A DNA stretch of 40,373 nucleotides from Deltaproteobacteria bacterium (GCA_005879255.1 VBKY01000034.1:1-40373), one strand, 5' to 3'; positions 17,274 through 28,503 are shown, numbered from the stretch's first letter. Made by a program: numbers and translations. The notes: a model not told the origin generated them from the sequence alone.

Positions 17274-17332
17274 GGCCTCAACCGAATTGAGGAAAGAGAT
17301 ATGGAAACCTTTCTCTCTTCTCCGGAGAGGCC
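17274..17332 (-). promoter_or_regulatory. Possible ribosome-site-masking pairing in the tonB leader
   Basis: On the minus strand, ggcctc (17332-17327) is the exact complement of gaggcc (17279-17274), which includes the GAGG before the tonB start. The two are about 47 bases apart. Together with the aptamer just upstream this suggests translational control, but the pairing is short and was judged by eye. Confidence 0.35.
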
Positions 17333-17341
17333 GGTCGTAAC

Positions 17342-17493
17342 GCGCTAGGCAGGTTTCCTGACTCAGGCTTTTTTCTACTCGCCGCGCCTTCCCATGAGCC
17401 TAAGGCTCACAGTGGCTTGGTTGCGGCTTTCGTAGCCATCACAGTGGCGGGACCGCGCCGGATTTACACCGGACTTCCCTATGAACCTAGCGC
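17342..17493 (-). promoter_or_regulatory. Cobalamin riboswitch upstream of tonB
   Basis: Minus-strand aptamer bounded by a perfect eight-base P1 stem, gcgctagg at 17493-17486 and cctagcgc at 17349-17342. Conserved core elements follow in order: ggtcccgccactgtgatgg, acgaaagcc, aagccactgtgag, gggaaggcg and the B12 box gtcaggaaacctgcc (17348-17362). It controls tonB and, through read-through, the cobalamin operon downstream. Confidence 0.95.
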
Positions 17494-17512
17494 TGTGATT
17501 TGATTCAGGCGG

Positions 17513-17541
17513 AAATTACAACGAGTGTCATATGCTGTCAA
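17513..17541 (-). promoter_or_regulatory. Predicted sigma-70 promoter of the cobalamin operon
   Basis: A perfect -35 TTGACA (17541-17536) and a -10-like TAATTT (17518-17513) are separated by 17 bases. The expected start, near 17506, is about 13 bases before the riboswitch P1 stem. The -10 is weak (3 of 6), but the position fits well. Confidence 0.55.
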
Positions 17542-17577
17542 GAGTTACGTTCACCGTTTAACGATTCTCCATTCACT

Positions 17578-18155
17578 TTAGAGAATTAGCCAGAACACGA
17601 TCGTGATCGTCAGGATCGAGATCAAAGTGCTGATCACGACGATGGATGCCGCCAGTCCTGGGTCTTGGCGATATTTTTCGGTGAGAATGAAGTTTGACGA
17701 CTGCGGCTGGAAGGGCGCCGTCCGTATAAAAGCAGAACCTGCCGATTTACGCCCGTGGCGCCGATCAGATTTACTGCAAGATGGGCGGCCGCGAAACCGC
17801 CGAAAATCCGCAACAGCGCCCCACCGAGCGCATGGCCCGATTGCAACGATGCCACATCGTGAAGGCGATAACCCAGACTATCAGCATAATCGGAATCGTC
17901 GCCTGTCCGAGCATCACGATGGGTTGCAACAAAAGCTCGGGAATTTATTAATATGCCACCGAATAGAACCGCGATATCTCCGACGAAAAGCGGTTTACCT
18001 GCGAGCGAGCTAAACACCAACGATGGCGTGCCCAAGTAGACAATGATTTCGGTTAAGGATGTAAGGTTAATTCTTTTCCACTGGGCAAAGACAAACCCGC
18101 AGAGAATAAGCATAAAAACCTGAATAACTGGGGAAAGGGCCTTGAATAGTTCCAT
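17578..18155 (-). pseudogene. Auxin-efflux-carrier (AEC) family transporter, decayed
   Basis: Membrane carrier remnant of PF03547 type. From ATG 18155 about 65 codons are intact (LSPVIQVFMLILCGFVFAQW ... GDIAVLFGG). After about 17945 the frame changes to ELLLQPIVMLGQATIPIMLIV, at about 17874 to LGYRLHDV ... ALGGALLRIFGGFAAAHLAV, and at about 17720 to FILTEKYRQDPGLAASIV ... VFWLIL, then stop at 17578. That makes at least three frame breaks. Moreover, the N-terminal part joins directly to a segment that lies at about two-thirds of a normal 300-residue carrier, so roughly 100 or more residues are deleted. The gene is dead. It follows the cobS-like gene by 24 bases. Confidence 0.85.
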
Positions 18156-18179
18156 GTTGCGGGAGCCGGTGGCCGGCCT

Positions 18180-18887
18180 TTAGAGCGAGGCTAACAGGAT
18201 GAGGCTAATCACCTCCCCGAGCTCGACGATGGCGCCGAAGTTCTCGTGTCTCAGGACGGCGTGCCGCCGATGTAGCAGAGTCCGTGTCATCAAAGTAAAG
18301 AGCGAAAGCAAGAATCCGACCCAAAGTCCCTTGCGACCGAGAAAATAGACGGTGAGCGTTAGTGTCCCTATTGTCGCGAGGATGAGATGCCAAATTTTTA
18401 CATTTTCTGCGATGAGACGCGGCGCTTCTTCACAGCGGTCATGGTAACCGTAGATGAAAATTACCAGCGACCATCGCGCCAGCACCGGCGTTAGCAACAA
18501 ACTCAAAGTGAGCTTTTCATCCATGCTGTCTGCGGCAGCAACTTTGAAAAAAATCACCAGTACAATCGCGACAACCCCCAAACTTGCGTTCGCTTGCCTG
18601 TGTTCGGCGGGCGTTTTTATCGTGATTCCGTCAAAAGTATGTTTGACTCCTTCAAGATGAATGCCGCCGGTGGCGACGATCAGAACCGTGATCAAAACAA
18701 CACTGAGAATTTCTGGATGCAGGTAGGGGATGAGAGCATAATTCGAAACGGCAAGTAACAAACCGAGCACCAAACCGACCACGGGAAAGTATGCGGCGGC
18801 CGACCCGATCATTTCTGCAGCCGGTTGGATAGCAGCAATACGGCCCCAAATCGTTAAATACTTGAGCGCAGTTGCGAGACTTTGCAC
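18180..18887 (-). CDS. Divergent CobS-like membrane protein (active-site residues changed)
   Basis: About 235-residue polytopic membrane protein clearly related to cobalamin synthase: ALKYLTIWGRI at the N-terminus, FPVVGLVLGLLLA, TGGIHLEGVKHTFDGI, LTPVLARWSLV and ENFGAIVELGEVISL at the C-terminus. The core motif of true CobS, HLDGLxDTFDG, reads HLEGVKHTFDG, and the later DSxIGAFG reads NASLGVVA. Two metal-site aspartates and the Asp-Ser pair are therefore lost while the frame stays intact. GTG 18887 fits the family N-terminus; TTG 18938 is an alternative. A complete CobS exists at 7875-8606. The protein may be a degenerate duplicate or a neofunctionalised enzyme. Confidence 0.8.
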   Translation of the reverse strand: MQSLATALKYLTIWGRIAAIQPAAEMIGSAAAYFPVVGLVLGLLLAVSNYALIPYLHPEILSVVLITVLIVATGGIHLEGVKHTFDGITIKTPAEHRQANASLGVVAIVLVIFFKVAAADSMDEKLTLSLLLTPVLARWSLVIFIYGYHDRCEEAPRLIAENVKIWHLILATIGTLTLTVYFLGRKGLWVGFLLSLFTLMTRTLLHRRHAVLRHENFGAIVELGEVISLILLASL

Positions 18888-19026
18888 CGCATTCTTTTCG
18901 CTTGTCCACCCGAAGCTGTCAACATGTTTTACGGGCAAAAGCGAGGTTTTCTAGCCAGGCGCGGTGGAGGTGCCAAAAATCGAGAAATTATCTTTAAAAA
19001 TCAAAGGCTTATGAAACGCTTTGAGC

Positions 19027-19055
19027 TTTACTTTCCGAGCTGTTTCAGGTACTAT
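19027..19055 (+). promoter_or_regulatory. Candidate gyrB promoter
   Basis: TTTACT (19027-19032) and TACTAT (19050-19055) are separated by 17 bases, each matching four of six consensus positions. The predicted start is about 64 bases upstream of gyrB. This is a weak call in an AT-leaning intergenic stretch (18939-19125) with no other recognisable feature and no DnaA-box cluster. Confidence 0.3.
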
Positions 19056-19059
19056 GTAA

Positions 19060-21555
<2,496 letters not shown>

Positions 21556-21648
21556 CTCTGGAAAAATTCACATCCGTCAATTGGTTCAAATTGTTCAAGC
21601 CTTTTGAGAGCTTGATATCTTGAAACAACTCTAACGAACGAGCCTTTC

Positions 21649-24120
21649 ATGGAAGCAGGTAGCAAACCGCAAAGAGTCCCAATTTATATCGAAGACGAGA
21701 TGCGCCAGTCCTTCATGGACTACGCCATGAGCGTGATCATCAGCCGTGCGCTGCCCGACGTGCGTGATGGTCTCAAGCCTGTACATCGGCGTGTTCTTTA
21801 CGCGATGTATCAGATGAGTTTGACGCATGATCGACGCTACCGAAAGAGCGCGGGCGTCGTTGGCGAAGTCCTGAAAAATTATCACCCTCATGGTGACGTC
21901 GCAGTTTACGATACCCTTGTTCGATTGGTGCAGGATTTTTCGATGCGTTACCCCCTTGCCGAAGGTCAGGGCAATTGGGGAAGCATAGACCCCGATCCAC
22001 CCGCGGCAATGCGATACACTGAAGTTCGGATGACCGCGCTGGCCGAAGAGATGTTGGCGGATATTGAGAAAGAAACCGTCGATTTTAGTCCTAACTACGA
22101 TGATTCATTAAAAGAGCCGACGGTTTTGCCGACACTGATTCCAAATCTACTGATCAACGGCACGGCTGGAATCGCGGTTGGTATGGCGACCAATATTCCG
22201 CCCCATAATCTCGGCGAGGTCATCGACGGACTGGTTGCCATGGTCGAAAACCCAGCTATTACCATTCCGCAGTTGATGAAATATATTCCGGGACCGGACT
22301 TTCCCACCGGCGGCTTCATTCACGGCAAGGAGCCAATCGTCCAGGCCTACACTGAAGGTAAGGGTGTCATCCAGATGCGCGGGAAAGCTTTTACGGAAAC
22401 AGTTAAGCGCACTGGTAAAGAGCAGATCGTCATCAGTGAAATTCCTTTCATGGTGAAGAAGGGCGAGGGTCTAATCAAGCAGATCGCTGACCTGGTAAAT
22501 GACAAAAAGATCGAAGGCATTGCCGATGTCCGCGACGAATCGGACCGTGACGGCATGCGCATTGTGATCGAGCTCAAGCGCGACGCTGTATCGGAAATCG
22601 TCATCAACCAGCTTTACAAACACACTGCGCTGCAGGATTCCTTCGGTATCAACATGCTGGCCATCGCGGATGGCAAGCCGAAGCTGCTCAATCTCAAAGA
22701 AGCGCTCAAAGCGTTCATCGATCACCGTAAAGAAGTCGTCATACGGCGCACCGCCTACGATCTGCGCAAGGCTGAAGAGCGGCTGCATATCTTGGAAGGT
22801 TTCCGCATCGCCCTCGATAACCTCGACGCGGTGATCACGCTGATTCGCAATTCAGCGGACCCGAAAGCCGCCAAAGAGGGTTTGGTCGCGAACTTCGGAC
22901 TAAGCGAAATTCAAGCCCAGGCGATCTTGGATTTGCGGCTCCAGCGCCTAACCGGCTTGGAGCGCGACAAGATCATGGAAGAGCACCGCGAAACCCTCGA
23001 GCTCATCGCCAAGCTGCGTGCTATTCTCGCCGACGAAAAAGAAATCTACAAGATTATTGTCGAAGAACTGATGGAGATCAAGAAACAATACGGCGACGAG
23101 CGCCGCACACAAATCATCGACCGCACCGACGAGATCTCTATCGAAGATACGATCGTCGACGAAGACATGGCAGTGACCATATCGCACGATGGTTATATCA
23201 AACGCAACCCGATCACTCTTTACCGCGCGCAACGGCGCGGCGGCAAAGGCAAGATCGGCACGACGACCAAAGAAGAAGATTTTGTTGAGTACCTTTTTAT
23301 CGCCTCGATGCATTCGTACATTTTGTTTTTTACCACCATAGGCAAAGTCTATTGGATCAAAGTGCACGAACTTCCTCAGGCGAGCCGCGCGGCCAGGGGA
23401 AAACCGATCGTTAATCTGCTCAACCTCGAACCGGGCGAGAGAGTTTCGGCCTTCCTTACCGTACGGCAATTTCAGGAGGGCCGATATATCGTATTCGCGA
23501 CCAAGAATGGGCTGATCAAGAAAACCGAATTGATGGCCTACTCCAACCCGCGCGCGTCGGGAATTCGCGCTATTGGGCTTGAAGACCGGGACGAAGTGAT
23601 CGGCGTGCGTCTCACTGACGGCCAGCAGGAGATTATTCTCTCGACGGCGGACGGCCAATCGATTCGTTTTAAGGAAGAACAGGTTCGTCCAACCGGGCGC
23701 GGCACCTTCGGCGTCGTCGGCATGAAGCTTGATCCTGGAGACAAAATCGTCAGCATGGAAATACTCACTCTTGGCTTTGATGTTTTGACGGTTTCCGAAG
23801 GCGGTTTCGGAAAGCGCACCGCGATGGATGAATACCGTCTGCAGTCGCGCGGCGGCAAGGGCATTATCACGATGAAGACCACGGATAAGACCGGCCGGGT
23901 CATCGGGGTGCAGCAGGTAACTGAAGAAGATCAGCTGATGCTGATCACTAACATCGGCAAAATCATTCGCCTGCGCATAAAGGATATTCGAGTCATCGGT
24001 CGCAACACCCAGGGTGTGCGCTTGATCGAGATCGAGGAAGGCGAACGGGTCGTTTCGCTGGCACGCTTGGCGGAAAAGGAAGAAGAAGGGGACGAGGAAG
24101 AGCCAAAGGTCGAAGAATAG
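21649..24120 (+). CDS. gyrA: DNA gyrase subunit A
   Basis: 823-residue cleavage and religation subunit. The winged-helix region has SRALPDVRDGLKPVHRRVL and the catalytic tyrosine at 123 (AAMRYTEVRM). The C-terminal domain carries the GyrA box QRRGGKG that wraps DNA and marks a gyrase rather than topoisomerase IV, followed by six-bladed pinwheel repeats. It ends in an acidic tail. In the quinolone-contact helix, HPHGDVAVYD has Val84 where E. coli has Ser83, while the Asp87-equivalent is kept. The ribosome site is weak. It is co-directional with gyrB. Confidence 0.98.
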   Translation: MEAGSKPQRVPIYIEDEMRQSFMDYAMSVIISRALPDVRDGLKPVHRRVLYAMYQMSLTHDRRYRKSAGVVGEVLKNYHPHGDVAVYDTLVRLVQDFSMRYPLAEGQGNWGSIDPDPPAAMRYTEVRMTALAEEMLADIEKETVDFSPNYDDSLKEPTVLPTLIPNLLINGTAGIAVGMATNIPPHNLGEVIDGLVAMVENPAITIPQLMKYIPGPDFPTGGFIHGKEPIVQAYTEGKGVIQMRGKAFTETVKRTGKEQIVISEIPFMVKKGEGLIKQIADLVNDKKIEGIADVRDESDRDGMRIVIELKRDAVSEIVINQLYKHTALQDSFGINMLAIADGKPKLLNLKEALKAFIDHRKEVVIRRTAYDLRKAEERLHILEGFRIALDNLDAVITLIRNSADPKAAKEGLVANFGLSEIQAQAILDLRLQRLTGLERDKIMEEHRETLELIAKLRAILADEKEIYKIIVEELMEIKKQYGDERRTQIIDRTDEISIEDTIVDEDMAVTISHDGYIKRNPITLYRAQRRGGKGKIGTTTKEEDFVEYLFIASMHSYILFFTTIGKVYWIKVHELPQASRAARGKPIVNLLNLEPGERVSAFLTVRQFQEGRYIVFATKNGLIKKTELMAYSNPRASGIRAIGLEDRDEVIGVRLTDGQQEIILSTADGQSIRFKEEQVRPTGRGTFGVVGMKLDPGDKIVSMEILTLGFDVLTVSEGGFGKRTAMDEYRLQSRGGKGIITMKTTDKTGRVIGVQQVTEEDQLMLITNIGKIIRLRIKDIRVIGRNTQGVRLIEIEEGERVVSLARLAEKEEEGDEEEPKVEE

Positions 24121-24198
24121 TTGCCTGCCTCTCCGGGAAGTTTCGCAGTGCAAATTTCGCAATTTTTGCCATCCAATATATCTTCCGCGTAATCGGTC

Positions 24199-25206
24199 AT
24201 GCCTAGCGGGATCGGAGTTGTTGGCGCTGGCGGCTGGGGAACCACGCTGGCCAAGGTCCTCGCCGAAAAGGGCGAGCAGGTGGTGCTCTGGTGCCATGGC
24301 GCCGATAGCTTCCGGCAAATAGCCGACAAGAGAGAAAACCAAACCTATCTTCCGGGCATCGCGCTCCCGCCCAATATCGAAGTTACTCAGTCCCTCGACG
24401 AAGCCGTCGAAAGCAAGTTTCTGGTGATTTGCGCGGTGCCGTCGCACGCAGTGCGGCAAGTTTTCACCAAATCCGCAGCCAAGATCGAGCCGGAGACGAT
24501 GCTTCTCTGCGGCACCAAAGGGATTGAGGAAGGAAGTCTGAAGACGATGGGGGAATTGTTGGTTGAGATTCTTGGTCCAGAACGGGAAAATCGTCAGGCG
24601 TTCCTTTCCGGTCCAACCTTCGCGATTGAGGTGGCGCGCCGGCTTCCTGCGGCTGTGACAGTTGCGGCGTATGACGAAGGGGTGGCGAAAACGATCCAGG
24701 AAATTTTCAGCACGCAGAACTTTAGGGTCTACACCTCGCCGGACATCGTCGGCGTACAGATGGGTGGCGTCGTGAAAAATGTTATCGCCATCGCCGCCGG
24801 CATCAGCGATGGTTTGAGCTTGGGGCAGAATGCGCGCGCAGCGTTGATCACGCGGGGATTGGCGGAGATGACCCGCCTGGCAGTGCGCATGGGCGCGGAT
24901 CCGATGACGCTTGCGGGGCTCCCGGGATTGGGCGATTTGATTCTCACTTGTACGGGTGACCTGAGCCGAAATCGCACGGTCGGGTTACAGATCGCTAGCG
25001 GTAAAAGCTTGCAAGAAATCACGGCATCGACCCGTACGGTGGCCGAAGGCGTTCGCAATACCCGCTCGCTTCATTCCTTGGCCGCGCGTCTGAGAATCGA
25101 AATGCCGATTGTCGAACAGATGTATCAAGTGCTTTATGCCGGCAAAAAACCCGGCGCGGCGGTGCGCGACTTGATGCAGCGCTCATTGAAGCCCGAAGCG
25201 GGCTAA
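24199..25206 (+). CDS. gpsA: Glycerol-3-phosphate dehydrogenase [NAD(P)+]
   Basis: 335-residue cytosolic enzyme reducing dihydroxyacetone phosphate to sn-glycerol-3-phosphate for phospholipid synthesis. The N-terminal Rossmann motif is GVVGAGGWGTTLAKVL. Also seen are AVPSHAVRQV, LLCGTKGIEEG, FLSGPTFAIEVA and the active-site segment GGVVKNVIAIAAGI with its lysine. The usual ELGGALKNV reads QMGGVVKNV, a mild deviation. GLGDLILTCTGDLSRNRTVG and EGVRNTRSL complete the family signature. It lies 78 bases after gyrA and 74 before rpmH. The ATG at 24199 has no strong ribosome site. Confidence 0.97.
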   Translation: MPSGIGVVGAGGWGTTLAKVLAEKGEQVVLWCHGADSFRQIADKRENQTYLPGIALPPNIEVTQSLDEAVESKFLVICAVPSHAVRQVFTKSAAKIEPETMLLCGTKGIEEGSLKTMGELLVEILGPERENRQAFLSGPTFAIEVARRLPAAVTVAAYDEGVAKTIQEIFSTQNFRVYTSPDIVGVQMGGVVKNVIAIAAGISDGLSLGQNARAALITRGLAEMTRLAVRMGADPMTLAGLPGLGDLILTCTGDLSRNRTVGLQIASGKSLQEITASTRTVAEGVRNTRSLHSLAARLRIEMPIVEQMYQVLYAGKKPGAAVRDLMQRSLKPEAG

Positions 25207-25208
25207 AA

Positions 25209-25241
25209 TTGACATCACTGGGTCGGTATGATTGATATAAC
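25209..25241 (+). promoter_or_regulatory. Candidate rpmH-operon promoter
   Basis: A perfect TTGACA at 25209-25214, just after the gpsA stop, is followed by TATAAC at 25236-25241. The 21-base spacer is longer than ideal, and TGATAT at 25233 would give 18 bases. The position upstream of rpmH is sensible, but the exact elements are uncertain. Confidence 0.35.
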
Positions 25242-25280
25242 TACTTGGCTGTTTAGGCGGCCCGAGGGAGCATCATTGCT

Positions 25281-25442
25281 ATGAAACGAACCTATCAACC
25301 GAGCAATATACGGAGAAAACGGACGCATGGTTTTCTCGCCCGCATGCAAACACCCGGTGGGCGAAATGTGCTCAAGCGCCGCCGCGCCAAAGGGCGCAAA
25401 AGACTGACAGTAACCGTACCACCGAAGCGCGCACGTACGTAA
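25281..25442 (+). CDS. rpmH: 50S ribosomal protein L34
   Basis: 53-residue basic protein, unmistakable from [18 protein letters not shown], then [20 protein letters not shown] and a C-terminal tail ([11 protein letters not shown]) slightly longer than the usual 44-47 residues. ATG 25281 follows GAGGGAG about 10 bases upstream. It opens the classic rpmH-rnpA-yidD-yidC-khpB operon. Confidence 0.98.
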   Translation: MKRTYQPSNIRRKRTHGFLARMQTPGGRNVLKRRRAKGRKRLTVTVPPKRART

Positions 25443-25456
25443 TTTCGTCACTGGAG

Positions 25457-25822
25457 ATGTCGCTGAAAGGGACGGAACGGTTCCCGAAAACGGCCCGCCT
25501 GAGAAGTCGAGCGGAATTCTTAAAACTGTCGCGCGCCGGCAGCAAGGTTCAAACCGCAAATTTCGTCGTTATCAGCAAGTCGAACGACAAGAATGAGACC
25601 CGGTTGGGGATCACTGTCAGCGGCAAAGTCGGCAATTCGGTCGTCCGCAATCGAATCAAGCGACAGGTCCGTGAGGTTTTTCGCCGACGCCGTGCCGTTT
25701 TTCCGCCGGCCACCGATTTTGTCATCATCGCGCGTAGAAGTGCCGCCGGCCTCCCTGGGAATGCGATTGCAAATGAACTCCAAAGTGCTCTGACTGATCA
25801 ACGCAATCGGCGAAAATTATGA
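25457..25822 (+). CDS. rnpA: Ribonuclease P protein component
   Basis: 121-residue protein cofactor of the RNase P ribozyme, which matures tRNA 5' ends. The RNR signature [14 protein letters not shown] is at about 65-78, with the N-terminal [15 protein letters not shown] strand-helix and the C-terminal [12 protein letters not shown] strand. ATG 25457 lies 14 bases after rpmH. Its stop overlaps the yidD start as ATGA. Confidence 0.96.
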   Translation: MSLKGTERFPKTARLRSRAEFLKLSRAGSKVQTANFVVISKSNDKNETRLGITVSGKVGNSVVRNRIKRQVREVFRRRRAVFPPATDFVIIARRSAAGLPGNAIANELQSALTDQRNRRKL

Positions 25823-26040
25823 GTGAAATGGTTCGCAAGCTTTTGGCCATGCTGCTCTCGGGTTATCACCAGTTCGTGTCGCCTTTACTGCCACCTGCCT
25901 GTCGGTTTTATCCCAGCTGTTCAGCATACACGGGAGCCGCGATTCGGCGATACGGCGTCCTCAGAGGAATTGCCAGCGGCCTCTGTCGGATCGGTCGTTG
26001 TCACCCGTGGCATCCTGGTGGATACGATCCGGTGAAATGA
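25819..26040 (+). CDS. yidD: Membrane-protein insertion efficiency factor YidD
   Basis: 73-residue member of the YidD family with the signature [13 protein letters not shown] and the C-terminal [13 protein letters not shown]. An amphipathic N-terminus ([20 protein letters not shown]) suits association with the inner membrane. The start overlaps rnpA by 4 bases, and yidC follows 9 bases after its stop, so translation is likely coupled. Its role is assisting YidC-dependent insertion. Confidence 0.95.
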   Translation: MSEMVRKLLAMLLSGYHQFVSPLLPPACRFYPSCSAYTGAAIRRYGVLRGIASGLCRIGRCHPWHPGGYDPVK

Positions 26041-26049
26041 TTTTAATCG

Positions 26050-27666
26050 ATGGATAAACGCGCAATCATTGGCATCGCACTTTCGATCCTCGTGCTGATC
26101 GTTTACCAACAATTGGTGACGCACTTTTACGGCCCGCCACCTACCGATTCCGCTCGAGAGGCAGAAAAAGGTGGCCCGGAAAAAACTACTGAGCCGGCGC
26201 AAAAAGCCGCGCCATTTCCACCGGCGTCAATACCCGGCGCGCCCGCCGCCCTTCCGACCTCCCGGTCGGCCAAAGAAATTAGGGTCGAGACCGACAATTA
26301 CATCGCAGTGTTCACAACCCAGGGCGCGCGGCTTAAGAGTTTCAAGCTCAAAAGGTTTCGCAGCTCCGTCGACGAAAACAGCCCGCCATTGGAAATCGTC
26401 CAGACTGCGCCCGGCGTGCCGCTACCGTTGGGAGTTCGATGGCAAGCTCCCGCACCGTTCGAAGACAACGAATTGGTTTACTCGGTTCAAGGCGGCGATC
26501 TTAAGTTAACGGGCGAAGCCAAAGCGACGTTGGTTTTTCAAGGACAAACTTCCAGCGGCACAGTGATCACCAAATCATTCGCCTTTTCCGGTTCCGCTTA
26601 TCCGATTCAACTCGAGGTTTCGGTGAAAGCCGCCGACGGCACGACGCCGATTCCGGAGCTCTTGTTGACTGACAAGAGCGATCATTCCGTGCCAAATCAC
26701 AGTGCTCCTTTTGAGGGATTTATCGCTCTGATCGATAACAAGATTCGACGTGAACCGCCGGCGGAGGCGGCGAAGGGACACGAGTTTTCCGGCGACGTCT
26801 CGTGGGCCGGGTTCGGGCACACTTATTTTTTCTTTGCGTTGCTGCCTGACAACGGGGCGCAGCATAAAGTGTCGGTCCATCAAGAGGGGCCAGCGCTAAC
26901 TGGAGCCATAAGCGGACCGGCAGGGAGCGACCGCTATACGCTATTCATCGGGCCGAAGGAACTCGATACTTTGAAGCCCTTGGGCAGAGGCTTTGAACGT
27001 TCGATCGACTTCGGCTACTTCGGGTTTATCTCGATCCCGTTTCTTTACGTGCTTCATTTTTTTCATCGTTTTACGGGAAGCTACGGCCTCGACATTATTT
27101 TGCTGACGTTCCTGATCAAGCTCTTAATGGCGCCATTGACCCACAAGAGTTTCGTTTCGATGAAGCAAATGCAAAAGCTCCAGCCGCAGATGGAGCGGTT
27201 GAAAGAAAAATACAGCGACGATAAGGAGAAGCTGAACAAAGAGATCATGGAGCTTTACCGTCGCAACGGCGTCAATCCGCTCGGCGGCTGTTTGCCGATG
27301 GTTCTCCAGTTTCCCGTCTTCATCGGTCTATACAACGCCTTGAGCACGCCCATCGAACTACGCCATGCGCCGTTTATGTGGATCAAAGATCTCTCCCGCC
27401 CCGACTGGGAATCACTGCCTTTTACCTTTGGGAGTTGGCACCTTGGCATTCCCATCCTCACCATACTCATGGGAGCGAGCATGTTCTTGCAGCAATGGAT
27501 GACCCCCTCGGCCGGCGACCCCAATCAACGAAAGATGATGATGCTGATGCCCTTAATGTTTACTTTCATGTTCGTGTCATTTCCAGCTGGACTGACGGTT
27601 TACTGGCTGGTCAATAATCTTCTCAGTATCGGCCAGCAATATTGGATCAATCGCAACGTCAAATAG
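26050..27666 (+). CDS. yidC: Membrane protein insertase YidC
   Basis: 538-residue Gram-negative-type YidC. Residues 6-25 form the first membrane helix (IGIALSILVLIVYQQLVTHF), then comes a Pro/Ala-rich linker and the large periplasmic beta-domain up to about residue 325. The conserved insertase core follows: LDIILLTFLIKLLMAPLTHK, a charged cytoplasmic hairpin (QMERLKEKYSDDKEKLNKEI), NPLGGCLPMVLQFPVFIGLY and the last two helices ending WLVNNLLSIGQQYWINR. The large periplasmic domain supports a two-membrane cell. Confidence 0.97.
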   Translation: MDKRAIIGIALSILVLIVYQQLVTHFYGPPPTDSAREAEKGGPEKTTEPAQKAAPFPPASIPGAPAALPTSRSAKEIRVETDNYIAVFTTQGARLKSFKLKRFRSSVDENSPPLEIVQTAPGVPLPLGVRWQAPAPFEDNELVYSVQGGDLKLTGEAKATLVFQGQTSSGTVITKSFAFSGSAYPIQLEVSVKAADGTTPIPELLLTDKSDHSVPNHSAPFEGFIALIDNKIRREPPAEAAKGHEFSGDVSWAGFGHTYFFFALLPDNGAQHKVSVHQEGPALTGAISGPAGSDRYTLFIGPKELDTLKPLGRGFERSIDFGYFGFISIPFLYVLHFFHRFTGSYGLDIILLTFLIKLLMAPLTHKSFVSMKQMQKLQPQMERLKEKYSDDKEKLNKEIMELYRRNGVNPLGGCLPMVLQFPVFIGLYNALSTPIELRHAPFMWIKDLSRPDWESLPFTFGSWHLGIPILTILMGASMFLQQWMTPSAGDPNQRKMMMLMPLMFTFMFVSFPAGLTVYWLVNNLLSIGQQYWINRNVK

Positions 27667-27690
27667 GCCGATTGAGGAAAGGTTTGAGTC

Positions 27691-28503
27691 ATGGATTTCG
27701 TGGAAACCGAAGGCGATACCATAGATGACGCCATCGAAAATGCGCTCAGATCGCTCGGCGTGGCGCGGCACAGGATCACTGTCGATATCGTTTCCGAGGG
27801 ACGAAAGGGAATCTTCGGGTTCGGCTCCCAAAAGGCCAAGATTCGCGCGGCGCTGACAAAATCGACTTTCGATTTGAATGCTCCCGAAGCGACATCGACC
27901 ATTAGCGACGAACAGGCCGTACCGGTCGATGATTCAATAGCCCTCGATAAGGCGAAGACTGCTCTGCGGCAAATCTTGGAACTGATGGGCGTCCAGGCAA
28001 CGATAGAAGAGAAACTAGCCGCGACCGGCGACGAAACGGTCCTGGAAATCCAAGCCGAGAACAGCGGCGTTCTGATCGGACGCAAAGGCCAGACTCTGGA
28101 AGCTTTACAGTACGTTATCACGCGCATCGCCGGCGAGCGCCCGGGCCATGAAGGACGCCACCTCGTAGTCGACATTGAAAATTACCGCGCGCGGCGCCGT
28201 AAGTCACTCGAGGACATGGCGTTGCGCCTGGGCGAAAAAGCCAAACGGCAGCGAAAGACGGTAACAGTGGACGCGCTCAGCGCCGCCGATCGGCGGATCA
28301 TTCACGCAGCGCTGCAAGACGATCCCTGGGTGTCGACCAAGAGCCTTGGCCAAGGCTCCTATCGCCGGTTGCTGATCATTCCGGAAGGGGACCGCAAGAA
28401 AAAGGAAGCAGCGAATCCAGCTACAACAGAAAGACCGGACACAAGAGCGCAAGAAAAAGGCGAAAAACCCACTCCCGCTCGCGTCACCGAAAACGAGGGG
28501 TAG
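27691..28503 (+). CDS. khpB: RNA-binding protein KhpB (Jag/SpoIIIJ-associated)
   Basis: 270-residue cytosolic RNA-binding protein. A Jag_N domain (about 1-50, GRKGIFGFGSQKAKIRA) is followed by a linker, a KH domain with the GXXG loop in LIGRKGQTLEALQYV (about 129-143), and an R3H domain (about 165-230, RRRKSLEDMALRLGEKAK ... SQG-type end SLGQGSYRRLLI). A charged tail rich in Lys, Glu and Pro completes it. The start has a good AGGAAAGG. mnmE, the usual next gene, is absent and ispG follows instead. Confidence 0.95.
   Translation: MDFVETEGDTIDDAIENALRSLGVARHRITVDIVSEGRKGIFGFGSQKAKIRAALTKSTFDLNAPEATSTISDEQAVPVDDSIALDKAKTALRQILELMGVQATIEEKLAATGDETVLEIQAENSGVLIGRKGQTLEALQYVITRIAGERPGHEGRHLVVDIENYRARRRKSLEDMALRLGEKAKRQRKTVTVDALSAADRRIIHAALQDDPWVSTKSLGQGSYRRLLIIPEGDRKKKEAANPATTERPDTRAQEKGEKPTPARVTENEG

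Noticed and set aside
17634..18155. 173-codon frame as an intact small membrane protein
   Set aside because: Only the first 65 codons and one later stretch are in the carrier frame. Family sequence continues in other frames, so it is a pseudogene.
22948..24459. 503-codon open frame on the minus strand opposite gyrA
   Set aside because: It is antisense to the highly conserved GyrA C-terminal domain and the gpsA start, and shows no recognisable motif. Long antisense frames are expected in GC-rich coding sequence.
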